From positions 62,001 to 126,000 of the forward strand of contig CANTEG010000006.1 in NCBI GenBank assembly GCA_947652735.1: a stretch of 64,000 nucleotides of DNA. Reading direction: 5' to 3'. This document shows positions 15,711-24,739 of the stretch, in pieces; the first letter of the stretch is position 1, and each line of letters begins with the position of its first letter. The stretch comes from an uncultured Lachnospiraceae bacterium (GTDB taxonomy: Bacteria; Bacillota; Clostridia; Lachnospirales; Lachnospiraceae). Under the pieces are notes generated by a model, which worked only from the letters and a program-made list of their open reading frames with translations, searched no databases and was not told where the DNA came from. The position numbers were made by a program, and so were the translations under genes.

Positions 15711-18228
15711 TATAAGGAAACCTGAAATACTCGCACCGTGCGGGTCATATGAGATATTAAAAGCCGCTATACATGCAGGTGCAGACGCCTGCTATGTTGG
15801 CGGCGATAAATTTGGGGCGAGGGCATATGCCCAAAACTTTGATAAAGCTTCCATGTTAAATGCAATTGAGTTCGCACATCTTCACAACTGTAAATTATAT
15901 CTTACGGTAAATACCCTTTTTAAAGACAATGAAATAGCACAGCTTGACGACTATATAGGCGAATACTATATGCACGGTCTGGATGCAGTTATTGTTCAGG
16001 ATTTCGGCGTATTTTATTATATTAAGGAACGTTATCCTGACTTAAATATTCATTGTAGTACACAAATGAATATAACATCATGGCATGGTGCACGGCTTAT
16101 GAAACAGAACGGAGCGTCAAGGATTGTTGTGGCACGTGAAATGTCACTTGATGAAATTGCATTTTTAAAGTCCAAGGTGGACATTGAGGTGGAGGCATTT
16201 GTACATGGTGCGATGTGTTATTCTTACAGCGGGCAGTGCCTGTTAAGCTCACTGGCAGGGGGAAGAAGCGGAAACAGAGGAAGATGTGCCCAGCCGTGCC
16301 GTAAGAAATATAACGGTGAGTATCTGCTGTCCATGAAAGATATGTGTTCCCTTGTGCATATACCAAAGCTTGTAGATGCGGGGATTGACTCCTTAAAAAT
16401 AGAAGGCAGGATGAAAAATGAATATTATGTAGCATCTGCCGTAGACGCGTACAATACGCTGGTAAATGATTATCTGGCAGGCAGCTTTCGCCACGACAAG
16501 GCGGAAGAATATAAATATAAGCTGGAGTCCATATATAACAGGGGCGGATTCACAGACGGATATTTTTTCATGCATAACGGCGTCGAAATGATTTCCAAAG
16601 ACCGTCCGAACAATCAGGGCGTATGTATGGGAAAACTGACAGACGTGGGACAGGGTACAGTAAAAATAAAGCTTACAAGGGAGTTGTTTAAGCAGGATGT
16701 GCTTGAAATAAAGCTTCAGGATAACAGCAGTATGGATATTACATCGGGCACCTGCGGAAAGCCTGGTATGACCGTTTCCTTAAATGCACCTAAGACAAGA
16801 CTTATCAAGGTGGGACAGGATGTTTACAGGACAAGGTGTAATCATTTTATCGAGGAAATTGAAAACAATATAATTGGAAAAAAAAGACGGACAGCTCTTA
16901 CAGGCTGCTTTTATGGCATCGTGGGACAAACCGCATGCTTTGCTGTTTCATGTTGTTTATTTGGCAAACCATATGAGGGAAAGGCATATGGTGACATTGT
17001 GGATGTCTCAATCAACAAAAAGGCAGATATGGAGCTTATAAAAAATAAGCTTTCACAGCTTGGCGATACCGACTATGTACTTACGGATATTGAGGTAAAC
17101 GTGGATGAAAATGCATTTATACCATTAAGTGTTTTGAAACGTTTGAAACGGGAAGCCATACAGGATCTTGAGACAAATGTAAAGCATGCATTTGAGAGAA
17201 CAGGGTGTTTGATTGTGAATGATGATGTATACATGGCGAGTGGAAGTCATGATATGGACATAAAAGAGACTTATGTTGCAGAAAAAATAGATGCCAAGGA
17301 TACGAATATCATAGCTGATATGACAGATGATAAAAATACAGAGAATACGACAAATACAGGAGATATTGAAATTACAGGAACAATAACAAATGATGCAAAT
17401 CCCGGCAAAATTCGTGTATATACGGAACATGAAAAACAGCTTCAAGTTGTCTTAAATTATGATTTTGTATCAGGAATCATTTTAGATCTTGGACTTTTTT
17501 CTACGCTTTCGGATGATTATGTTGAAACAATAAAAGCAGCGGAAAAAGAAATATATATTGTACTGCCTGATATCATTAAAAACGACTTTAATATAAAGAA
17601 ATATTTGCCAAATAAACATATTAATGGTATATATATTAGGAATATAGATGGACTTTCCTGTGTGACGGATATGGAGGGAAGCACGCTTTGTAATATTCAT
17701 ATTGTGTGTGCTTCAAGTCTTTATGCATATAATACAAAAGCACTGAATGCGTTAGATAGTATTTGTCCGTCCATGACATATGGGCTTCCTGAGGAATTGA
17801 ATATAAAGGAGCTTGCTGCTTTAAGGGAGCAAAACGGTCATATATCGCATGAAATGCCGTTATATGGACATACAAGGGTTATGTTAACAGCACAGTGCAT
17901 CGGCAAGACAACGGGCACATGTTCAGGTAATCATAAAATTTACAACATAAAGGATGACCTTGGGAATATTTTTTACAGCACTTCAAAATGCAATGAATGC
18001 TACAGTAAGATTTACAATAAATCTGCATTTAGTATTATTGAAAAGGATGTGGCAGACATTGCAGATAAGTTGAAAATTTCCCACTTCAGAATTGATTTTA
18101 CCATTGAGGATAAGGAAATGGTAAAAAAGGTTATGGATGTTACTTACAAAAGGCTTTTTTGGGGTGATAAAAACTGTGGTTTGGATTTTGATACGACAAC
18201 GGGTCATTTATTTAGAGGAGTAGAATAA
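15700..18228 (+). CDS. Peptidase U32 family protein (RlhA/TrhP-like)
   Basis: The 842-residue product has the U32 signature: ILAPCGSYEILKAAIHAGADACYVGG at the start (in parts), the pattern EAFVHGAMCYSYSGQC, and RGRCAQPCRKKY, whose cysteines probably hold an iron-sulfur cluster. Better-studied U32 proteins (RlhA, TrhP) take part in hydroxylation of rRNA or tRNA bases rather than proteolysis, so an RNA-modification role is more likely. The C-terminal half (from about residue 380) is the long accessory region of the larger U32 subfamily, with a hydrophilic Asp/Thr/Asn linker near residues 525-560. The start is ATG 15700 after AAGGAAG; the first bases overlap zapA. Confidence 0.88.
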   Translation: MTTNIRKPEILAPCGSYEILKAAIHAGADACYVGGDKFGARAYAQNFDKASMLNAIEFAHLHNCKLYLTVNTLFKDNEIAQLDDYIGEYYMHGLDAVIVQDFGVFYYIKERYPDLNIHCSTQMNITSWHGARLMKQNGASRIVVAREMSLDEIAFLKSKVDIEVEAFVHGAMCYSYSGQCLLSSLAGGRSGNRGRCAQPCRKKYNGEYLLSMKDMCSLVHIPKLVDAGIDSLKIEGRMKNEYYVASAVDAYNTLVNDYLAGSFRHDKAEEYKYKLESIYNRGGFTDGYFFMHNGVEMISKDRPNNQGVCMGKLTDVGQGTVKIKLTRELFKQDVLEIKLQDNSSMDITSGTCGKPGMTVSLNAPKTRLIKVGQDVYRTRCNHFIEEIENNIIGKKRRTALTGCFYGIVGQTACFAVSCCLFGKPYEGKAYGDIVDVSINKKADMELIKNKLSQLGDTDYVLTDIEVNVDENAFIPLSVLKRLKREAIQDLETNVKHAFERTGCLIVNDDVYMASGSHDMDIKETYVAEKIDAKDTNIIADMTDDKNTENTTNTGDIEITGTITNDANPGKIRVYTEHEKQLQVVLNYDFVSGIILDLGLFSTLSDDYVETIKAAEKEIYIVLPDIIKNDFNIKKYLPNKHINGIYIRNIDGLSCVTDMEGSTLCNIHIVCASSLYAYNTKALNALDSICPSMTYGLPEELNIKELAALREQNGHISHEMPLYGHTRVMLTAQCIGKTTGTCSGNHKIYNIKDDLGNIFYSTSKCNECYSKIYNKSAFSIIEKDVADIADKLKISHFRIDFTIEDKEMVKKVMDVTYKRLFWGDKNCGLDFDTTTGHLFRGVE

Positions 18229-18229
18229 T

Positions 18230-19651
18230 ATGGTAAATTTAATATGCGAAGCTGCAAAGTATCTAAGCCTTTTGTTTATGATACTTTATACCGTTAAATG
18301 CTTCGTTATTATGGCATCAAACAATCAGGATGATAACAGCTCAAATTTAAATAAACAGATCGTTTATGTTTTTTTGATACATTTTTTTAATTTCCTGATT
18401 TTATATTTAAGGCTGGGACAAATTAAAATACTTGTATTTTACGGAGTCCAGATATTTGTTGCAATTTTTTATATGATAGTGTTCCATTCCATATACAAGG
18501 ATTCATCAAGGCTCCTTACAAACAATATGGCATTTTTGCTTTTGATTGGCTATATTATTTTGACAAGGTTGAATTTTTCACTTGCAATGAAACAATTTTT
18601 GTTTGCGACAATCGGACTGTTCATTACATCCTTTATTCCGCTTATCATTGTAAAATGGAAAAAGCTGAAGGATATGGGAACGGTGTATGGAATTGTGGGA
18701 ATTGTATTTTTGATGACGGTGTTTGTTCCGGGGCTTGGTTTTTCAAATTACGGTTCCCGTAACTGGATTCACATAGGCTCACTTTCTTTACAGCCGATGG
18801 AGTTTGTCAAAATTTTATTTGTCTTTTTTGTGGCAAGTATGCTTGTGAAGGCAAATACGTTTAAGGATTTGTTTGTAAATGCATTGATTTCCGCTGGTTT
18901 TATGGGGGTGCTGGTAATTGAAAAGGATTTGGGTGCTGCGGTTATTTTCTATATAACGTATGTGTTCCTTGTATATGTGGCAACGTCAAGAAGTGTTTTT
19001 CTCATAGGTGGAATTTCCCTTGGTGTAGCGGCAGTGGGAGGGGCGTATATGCTATTTAAGGACTCCTTGTTCGCACACGTTATGGTCAGAGTAGAAGCAT
19101 GGCGGGATCCGTTTGCACACATTGATACAGGAGGATATCAGGTGTCGCAGTCCCTGTTTGCAATTGGAACTGGAGGATATGCAGGTTCAGGCCTTACACT
19201 TGGCAAGGCAAGTTCTATTCCTGTCAGTGAGAGTGACTTTATATTTTCAGCAATCTGTGAGGAAATGGGAGTTATATTCGGACTTTGCCTGATTCTTGTT
19301 ATTGTCAGCATATTCATTTCATTTGTCAATGTGGCAATGAAGTGTAGGAGACCATTTTACAAATACGTTGCATTTGGTTTTGCGACAATATATATTATTC
19401 AGTCATTACTAAATCTTGGCGGTGTGACAAAATTTATACCGTCAACAGGTGTTACGCTTCCGCTTATCAGCTATGGTGTAAGCTCCGTAATCAGTACACT
19501 GATTATTTTTGCTATCGTGCAGGGAGTCAGTATAATAAATAATAAAGAGGCGGCTAAATATGAAAAAGAAAAGGCAAGAACAAGTGCCCTTGCAGCTGAG
19601 CGAGGAGGAAGAATTCCTGCTCAAAGAAAAAGAGAGGGCAAAAAACAATAG
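18230..19651 (+). CDS. FtsW/RodA/SpoVE-family peptidoglycan glycosyltransferase
   Basis: SEDS proteins polymerise lipid II together with a class B penicillin-binding protein. The 473-residue protein has about ten transmembrane helices and the family motifs GSRNWIHIGSLSLQPMEFVKI, VEAWRDPF, and PLISYGVSSVI. It begins 1 nt after the U32 stop. The last 35 residues are a charged Lys/Arg/Glu/Ala tail that overlaps the next gene by 92 nt. Because it is paired with one PBP and there is no mre cluster, I cannot tell from the sequence whether it acts in division or elongation. Confidence 0.93.
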   Translation: MVNLICEAAKYLSLLFMILYTVKCFVIMASNNQDDNSSNLNKQIVYVFLIHFFNFLILYLRLGQIKILVFYGVQIFVAIFYMIVFHSIYKDSSRLLTNNMAFLLLIGYIILTRLNFSLAMKQFLFATIGLFITSFIPLIIVKWKKLKDMGTVYGIVGIVFLMTVFVPGLGFSNYGSRNWIHIGSLSLQPMEFVKILFVFFVASMLVKANTFKDLFVNALISAGFMGVLVIEKDLGAAVIFYITYVFLVYVATSRSVFLIGGISLGVAAVGGAYMLFKDSLFAHVMVRVEAWRDPFAHIDTGGYQVSQSLFAIGTGGYAGSGLTLGKASSIPVSESDFIFSAICEEMGVIFGLCLILVIVSIFISFVNVAMKCRRPFYKYVAFGFATIYIIQSLLNLGGVTKFIPSTGVTLPLISYGVSSVISTLIIFAIVQGVSIINNKEAAKYEKEKARTSALAAERGGRIPAQRKREGKKQ

Positions 19652-21059
19652 AATAAAGAACAGACCGATACTTGTTATAACCTATATGATGGTTTTTGTA
19701 TTTATGCTTTTGTTTGGATATATTATATATTTTATGCAGTTTAAGTCAGAGAGTATCATTGCAAATTCCAGAAATATCAGACAGGATTCCTTTGCGGATG
19801 TTGTCGAGCGGGGAGATATTATAACAAGTGACGGTGAGGTGATTGCTACAAGCACGACTGACGAGGAGGGGGTTACGTCAAGAAGCTATCCTCACGGAAA
19901 TATGTTTGCCCATCTTGTGGGCTATGACAGCTATGGAAAAGCGGGACTGGAGCTTGCAGGAAATTTCTATATGCTTCGCTCCCACATTAATATATTCGAG
20001 CGTGTGTACAGACAGCTTGCAGAGGAGAAAAACCGAGGGGATAATCTTATCACCACAGTAAATTATAAGCTTCAGAGCGTGGCTTACAATGCACTTGGCG
20101 GGTGTAACGGTGCAGTTGTGGTAATGGAGCCTGATTCAGGAAGAATTCTCGTAATGGTTTCTAAACCTGACTATGACCCGAACAACATAGACGGTGTATG
20201 GGAATATTTAAAAACCGAGGAGGGTGCGGAGAGTACAATTCTCTTAAACCGCGCCACACAGGGAAGATATGCACCGGGTTCCACCTTTAAGGTTGTCACG
20301 CTTCTTGAATATATAAAGGAAAATCCACGTGACTACTTAGACTATGCTTATGAATGTACGGGAAATGAAATATTTTCAGGTGTAGATATCCACTGTATAG
20401 GAGGAAGTGTGCACGGAAACGAAACATTAAAGGATTCGCTTGCAAATTCATGTAATGCTTCTTTTGCAAAAATCGGAAGTACGCTTGATTATAAGAGCTA
20501 CAGGGAAACGGCGGAGCAGCTTTTGTTTAACTGTGAGCTTCCGTATGATGGGGAATATGTGAAATCTTCATTTGTAATAGATGAAAACAGCAGACCTGAT
20601 CAGATTCCGCAGACTGCAATCGGACAGGGTGATACAAAAATATCACCGTTACACAATGCAATGATTACATCTGCAATTGCAAACGGCGGTGTTCTGATGA
20701 AGCCTTATCTGATACAGTCCATTGAAAATGATGACGGTGCAACCATTAAAAAATTTTCCAGTAAGTCATATGGAAACCTGATGACAAGTGATGAAGCTGA
20801 TATTCTCATTGATAATATGAAAGCCGTTGCTGATTATGGTACGGCATCAAGATTTTTTTCAGGTTCCTCATATGACATTGCTGCAAAAACAGGTACGGCG
20901 GAATACGATGATGAGGGAAACTGTAATTCGTGGTTTATTGGATTTTCAAACCCGGATGACCCTGATATCGTCGTGAGCGTGATTGTCGAGGACTATCAGA
21001 TTTATGGTGTTTCAGGTGCATGGGTTGCAAAGCAGATATTTGACGCTTATTACCAGTAG
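19560..21059 (+). CDS. Class B penicillin-binding protein (transpeptidase)
   Basis: The 499-residue protein has a basic cytoplasmic start (residues 1-35), one transmembrane helix (about 36-58), a short dimerisation region containing the R-G-x-I motif (VERGDIITSDGEVIA), and a transpeptidase domain with the three catalytic motifs: STFK (about residue 240), SCN and KTGTAEY. It cross-links peptidoglycan with the upstream FtsW/RodA protein. It is shorter than E. coli FtsI or PBP2, in the range of the PbpA-type proteins of Gram-positives. The ATG follows AGAGG by 9 nt inside the preceding gene, so the two are tightly coupled. Confidence 0.94.
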   Translation: MKKKRQEQVPLQLSEEEEFLLKEKERAKNNRIKNRPILVITYMMVFVFMLLFGYIIYFMQFKSESIIANSRNIRQDSFADVVERGDIITSDGEVIATSTTDEEGVTSRSYPHGNMFAHLVGYDSYGKAGLELAGNFYMLRSHINIFERVYRQLAEEKNRGDNLITTVNYKLQSVAYNALGGCNGAVVVMEPDSGRILVMVSKPDYDPNNIDGVWEYLKTEEGAESTILLNRATQGRYAPGSTFKVVTLLEYIKENPRDYLDYAYECTGNEIFSGVDIHCIGGSVHGNETLKDSLANSCNASFAKIGSTLDYKSYRETAEQLLFNCELPYDGEYVKSSFVIDENSRPDQIPQTAIGQGDTKISPLHNAMITSAIANGGVLMKPYLIQSIENDDGATIKKFSSKSYGNLMTSDEADILIDNMKAVADYGTASRFFSGSSYDIAAKTGTAEYDDEGNCNSWFIGFSNPDDPDIVVSVIVEDYQIYGVSGAWVAKQIFDAYYQ

Positions 21060-21314
21060 ATGCGTTATTAAAAATAAACACAATAACATCATTGGCAGAT
21101 GTTCGGATAAACAGTAATCAAAAATTAAATATACCAGTATTTGAATTGCCAGTTTAAGATTATCCATGATAAGGAACTTTTAAATTGGCAATTTTTTTGC
21201 AAGTTTTACCAATAATCGAGTTAATTTTAGCAAGATGAAAAATAATCGGTATGAATATGGTATAATGAGTACAATAAAAAATTATTATATGAGATAATTG
21301 TCGGGAGAGTGCAT

Positions 21315-22727
21315 ATGCGAAAAAAATTTAAAATAGGAATAATACTCGTGATTGCCATGACTATCACATATATGATAACGTCATGTGCAAAAAGAGAGCC
21401 TGTTGATATGCAGGAATTATCAGGTGAACAAACTGAAAGTGAATATCGTGGAGCCACCACCAAGGGTTATATCAAGGAGCGTCTTAGTATAGAAAATAGC
21501 TGGGAAGAAAAGTTGTTCAGCAGTAACCAAAAAGAAGTGAAAATTTATGCTGAGGTAATAGTGCCTGCATGTTATGAAATGAAAGTTTATAAAGCAAAAA
21601 ATGTCAATTTCGATAATAAAACACAGAAGCAATATATTAGTGCAGGTGATTTTGATGAGTTGTTTTATTTTGAGGAAGAAGATATACCCAAAGAGGTTTG
21701 GGCAATGCGACGGGATTATTTTCAGGAACAGGCAGATAATACATCAAAGGATAGTGGTAGTATAGATGGTGTGGATTTGGTTGTATATTATGCCCAAATG
21801 ACAGAGGAAATGGAACAAAAATATGAACATGCACCGGATGATTACAAAGTGTTAAAAGCATATGACAGTAGCCATTATTTGGGAATAAAAAAGAACCGAA
21901 GCTTTCAAATTAATGCAGGACAGACCTCATTTGAATGGTATGTTCTTGACCATATGTATGCTCCTCTTTTCGAAGAATATGATGATGGAGTGTTTTTTAA
22001 TGTAGTTTATGGGGAGGATTTTGCCGAAAAAAATGCACATGCAGATAATAAATGCAGTATTCCCCGTGAAAGCATGGAAGCAGAGGTATATAAATATTTG
22101 GAACGCTTTGGATTATCGGAATATAAAATTACTAGTGCCAATGAATTGCAATGGGAAATATTTCGTGAGGTAGAGGAAGCACAGACGGAAAATAGAATTG
22201 TGTATGACACGAAACATGAAATATGGAATGACGGATATGCAGTCAGCCTTACGCGGACATTGGACGGAATTGAGGTTGTAAGTGAGGGAAGCAGTGCTTT
22301 TGCAGGTACATTTAATTTTGAAGCTGTAGGCAATTGTATTGAAATACAAAGAGCAGATAATTGGTCGAACAACGAATTTATACAATTGATGTTTAATGAT
22401 GACGGACTATTAATGTTTTCCCATCAGAATCCATTTGCAATAATGGACGTAGTGGTAGGAAATGTTGACTTGCTGGACTTTGAACAAATTAAAGAATTAT
22501 TCCGAACCATAATACAAAACAGTAGTGCAGAAAATGTGGTCACTTTAAATGTATTGGAACTTAAATATATTATGATGTATGACACAAATAACAGTAAGGA
22601 ATTTAGTATTATACCTGCATGGTTCTTAAGCAGCAACGTGGATAACAATGCAAACATTGTTATTAATGCAGTTGATGGCAGTCTTATATTGAATTTGCCT
22701 GTTGATACAAATATGATTGAGGAATAA
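21315..22727 (+). CDS. Lipoprotein, function unknown
   Basis: The 470-residue protein starts with a lipoprotein signal (basic MRKKFK, hydrophobic core, lipobox ITSC with the cysteine at residue 24). The rest is soluble and acidic, with no repeats or motifs I recognise; an end like IIPAWFLSS-(N-rich)-VINAVDGSLI resembles large Firmicute lipoproteins of DUF6034-like type, but this is only a resemblance. The ATG at 21315 has GGGAGAG 5 nt upstream. A TATAAT with extended TG element at 21261-21266 probably drives it. It is monocistronic, with a gap of about 200 nt on either side. Confidence 0.75.
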   Translation: MRKKFKIGIILVIAMTITYMITSCAKREPVDMQELSGEQTESEYRGATTKGYIKERLSIENSWEEKLFSSNQKEVKIYAEVIVPACYEMKVYKAKNVNFDNKTQKQYISAGDFDELFYFEEEDIPKEVWAMRRDYFQEQADNTSKDSGSIDGVDLVVYYAQMTEEMEQKYEHAPDDYKVLKAYDSSHYLGIKKNRSFQINAGQTSFEWYVLDHMYAPLFEEYDDGVFFNVVYGEDFAEKNAHADNKCSIPRESMEAEVYKYLERFGLSEYKITSANELQWEIFREVEEAQTENRIVYDTKHEIWNDGYAVSLTRTLDGIEVVSEGSSAFAGTFNFEAVGNCIEIQRADNWSNNEFIQLMFNDDGLLMFSHQNPFAIMDVVVGNVDLLDFEQIKELFRTIIQNSSAENVVTLNVLELKYIMMYDTNNSKEFSIIPAWFLSSNVDNNANIVINAVDGSLILNLPVDTNMIEE

Positions 22728-22843
22728 CTTGTCGCAGAGCTTAAAATTTGGAAACAATCAGGACAAACTCATTCTTGCTATGTACCGCATAGTTTGATAT
22801 AATTAACACAATTTTTATTTTAACAAAATAGCATGCCCCTTGC

Positions 22844-22919
22844 AGGAGCCTGCTATATTTTGGCAGGCTCCTCCGGAACCTGCTATATACCCACCAAATC
22901 TTTTTAGATTGCAGGAGGA
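22844..22919 (+). promoter_or_regulatory. Hairpin leader with possible SD-sequestering pairing
   Basis: AGGAGCCTGC (22844-22853) pairs perfectly with GCAGGCTCCT (22863-22872). The overlapping TCCTCC (22869-22874) is also complementary to the Nudix gene's ribosome binding site GGAGGA (22914-22919), and CCTGC at 22879-22883 to GCAGG at 22911-22915. The leader can therefore fold in two exclusive ways. Confidence 0.4.
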
Positions 22920-22925
22920 ATTGCA

Positions 22926-23378
22926 ATGGTAGAAGCAACTAGCTGTGGCGGTGTGGTAATCTTCAGAGGAAAGGTATTATTACTTTACAAAAATTACAAA
23001 AACAAGTATGAAGGATGGGTATTACCGAAAGGCACTGTAGAAAAGGATGAGCAGCACAATGAGACTGCACTTAGGGAAGTCAGGGAAGAAACGGGAGTGA
23101 ATGCTCAGATTATTAAATACATTGGAAAAAGTAATTACACATTTAATACTTCATATGATGTGGTGAATAAGGACGTTCACTGGTATTTGATGATGGCTGA
23201 CAGTTATTATAGTAAGCCACAAAAGGAAGAATATTTTTTAGACTCGGGTTACTACAAGTACCATGAGGCATATCATTTGCTTAAGTTTCCAAATGAAAAG
23301 CAGATACTTGAGCAGGCGTATTCGGAATATACTGTGTTAAAGCATAATAATCTATGGGGCAGTAAAAAGTATTTTTAA
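22926..23378 (+). CDS. Nudix hydrolase
   Basis: The 150-residue protein has a complete Nudix box: G(x5)E(x7)REVREETG, starting at the GTVEKDE segment, preceded by the typical GGVVIFRGKVLLL strand and WVLPKG. Nudix enzymes cleave nucleoside diphosphate compounds; the sequence resembles the group of small diadenosine-polyphosphate or nucleotide hydrolases, but the substrate cannot be read off. GGAGGA lies 7 nt before the ATG and may be masked by the leader fold. sortase B follows after 18 nt. Confidence 0.9.
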   Translation: MVEATSCGGVVIFRGKVLLLYKNYKNKYEGWVLPKGTVEKDEQHNETALREVREETGVNAQIIKYIGKSNYTFNTSYDVVNKDVHWYLMMADSYYSKPQKEEYFLDSGYYKYHEAYHLLKFPNEKQILEQAYSEYTVLKHNNLWGSKKYF

Positions 23379-23396
23379 TTGATATGTGAGGAATTT

Positions 23397-24230
23397 ATGG
23401 CAAAGAAAAAAAATAAGAAGCTGTCAAAGGTTTTATACTGGGGTCTTCTTATTGTTTTGTGTACAGTGTTTGTAGGATGTGCAGTATATCTTATAAAATA
23501 TTTTTGGGAGAGCAAGCAAAGCGAGGATAAGTTTGACGAGCTGAGGGAACTGATTGTCAGCGAAAATCAGGATATACCTGATGTACCTGAACATGTGGCT
23601 ACAGATTCTGATGCAGACACAGACAGATTTTATGATGTTGACGGAAAATCCATACTGCGGAAATTTGTCTATCTGTACAGACGGAATACTGATTTTGTTG
23701 GCTGGCTTACGATAGAGGGCACAATCGTTGATTATCCTGTTATGCAGTCAATGTATGATGAGGAATACTATATAAGAAGAGACTTTGACAAGGAATACAG
23801 CTATGCAGGGACTCTTTTTGCAGATACATCCAGTGACATAGAAAAGCCCAGTGATAATATTATAATATACGGTCATCATATGAATACGGGAAAAATGTTC
23901 CATGAGCTTGAGGAATACGATGACGAGGAATATTACGCTAAGCATAAGAAAATAACCTTCGACACCATTTATGGCAGCGGAGAATATGAGATAATTGCTG
24001 CATTCAGAACAAAAATATATGACGTGGATTATGAAGGCTTTAAGTATTATGAATTTTTCGATGCAGGAAACAAAGCGGAATTTGATAATTATGTGTTAAA
24101 CTGTAAAAAGCTGACGCCATATGAAATTTTGGCCACTGCAAAATACGGAGATAAGTTAATTACACTTTCCACATGTGCATACCATGAAACGAACGGAAGA
24201 TTCGTTGTGGTTGCCAAGAAAATAAAATAG
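23397..24230 (+). CDS. Class B sortase
   Basis: Sortases anchor surface proteins to peptidoglycan. The 277-residue protein has a basic start and one transmembrane helix (about 14-36), an acidic spacer with SDADTD, then a class B sortase domain: VGWLTIEGTIVDYPVMQ, catalytic His in IYGHHM, catalytic Cys in TLSTCAYH and the arginine in NGRFVVVAKK. The ATG at 23397 follows GTGAGGA; a TTG at 23379 is less likely. No protein with a C-terminal sorting signal is seen in the window, so the substrate is elsewhere. Confidence 0.93.
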   Translation: MAKKKNKKLSKVLYWGLLIVLCTVFVGCAVYLIKYFWESKQSEDKFDELRELIVSENQDIPDVPEHVATDSDADTDRFYDVDGKSILRKFVYLYRRNTDFVGWLTIEGTIVDYPVMQSMYDEEYYIRRDFDKEYSYAGTLFADTSSDIEKPSDNIIIYGHHMNTGKMFHELEEYDDEEYYAKHKKITFDTIYGSGEYEIIAAFRTKIYDVDYEGFKYYEFFDAGNKAEFDNYVLNCKKLTPYEILATAKYGDKLITLSTCAYHETNGRFVVVAKKIK

Positions 24231-24240
24231 ATTTTTGAAG

Positions 24241-24268
24241 AACTGCTACAGAAATGTGGCAGTTTTTT
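24241..24268 (+). terminator. Terminator after sortase gene
   Basis: AACTGCTACA and TGTGGCAGTT pair around GAAA and are followed by a T-run. Confidence 0.85.
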
Positions 24269-24373
24269 ACGTTATAGAAAAATACAAAAATTCGCGAAAA
24301 ATCTCCATTAAAATGTTTAATGAGAAATTCAATTTAAGATATTTTAGAATTGTACAATTTTACCAAAACGAAT

Positions 24374-24403
24374 TTCATTCAGGACAAAAAACGATATGTT
24401 CAG
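24374..24403 (+). promoter_or_regulatory. Candidate LytTR-type tandem repeat
   Basis: TTCATTCAG (24374-24382) and TATGTTCAG (24395-24403) start exactly 21 bp apart, i.e. 9-bp repeats with a 12-bp spacer. LytTR regulators of bacteriocin and agr systems recognise this geometry; the second copy fits the published-type consensus at eight of nine positions by eye. The identical part extends to TTCAGGACAAA in both. Confidence 0.4.
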
Positions 24404-24475
24404 GACAAAGTTGTCACTCCCTAAAAATGCAACTGGTACAACTCACTTATTAGTTAGTGTTTTGTCCTAGTGACA

Positions 24476-24490
24476 ACACATGACATGTGT
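24476..24490. promoter_or_regulatory. Perfect 15-bp palindrome
   Basis: ACACATG-A-CATGTGT is a perfect inverted repeat of seven bases around one. It lies about 40 bp upstream of the TATAAT at 24528 and is a candidate operator. Confidence 0.4.
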
Positions 24491-24527
24491 GATACAGTTG
24501 TTGCAAAGAAAGAGATTTATGTGTAGA

Positions 24528-24533
24528 TATAAT
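24528..24533 (+). promoter_or_regulatory. -10 element for the peptide gene
   Basis: A perfect TATAAT is preceded by an AT-rich spacer; a TTGCAA upstream is 21 nt away, longer than ideal, so an activator may be needed. Transcription from here would give a leader of about 200 nt. Confidence 0.4.
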
Positions 24534-24573
24534 GAGTGAAGGACAATCTGCATATTAAATACATATCTGGTAT

Positions 24574-24605
24574 GTCGTAACAATGGAAGGGTTTATGAAT
24601 TGTTA
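24574..24605. repeat. Inverted repeat in the leader
   Basis: CGTAACAA and TTGTTACG are separated by 16 nt and followed by a run of A. It could be an operator or an RNA hairpin; it is not a terminator on the + strand. Confidence 0.45.
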
Positions 24606-24739
24606 CGAAAAAAAACAGAGGGGAGGGAAATTAAACATCCAAAGATAAATTTATACAATGGGGAGGAATGCGTGCGGAAAAATTACAACATTGGGTGAGA
24701 TATTGAAATTTAAATTAAGAAGTTTTAGGAGGAAAAATT

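Larger units (their letters stand above)
24269..24739. other. Long regulatory leader of the secreted-peptide block
   Basis: No gene is seen in these 470 nt. The stretch holds a tandem repeat spaced 21 bp (24374-24403), a 15-bp palindrome (24476-24490), a perfect TATAAT (24528-24533), an 8-bp inverted repeat (24574-24605) and a strong ribosome binding site (AGGAGG, 24728-24733) for the peptide gene. Such density of symmetric sites suggests tight control. Confidence 0.55.
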
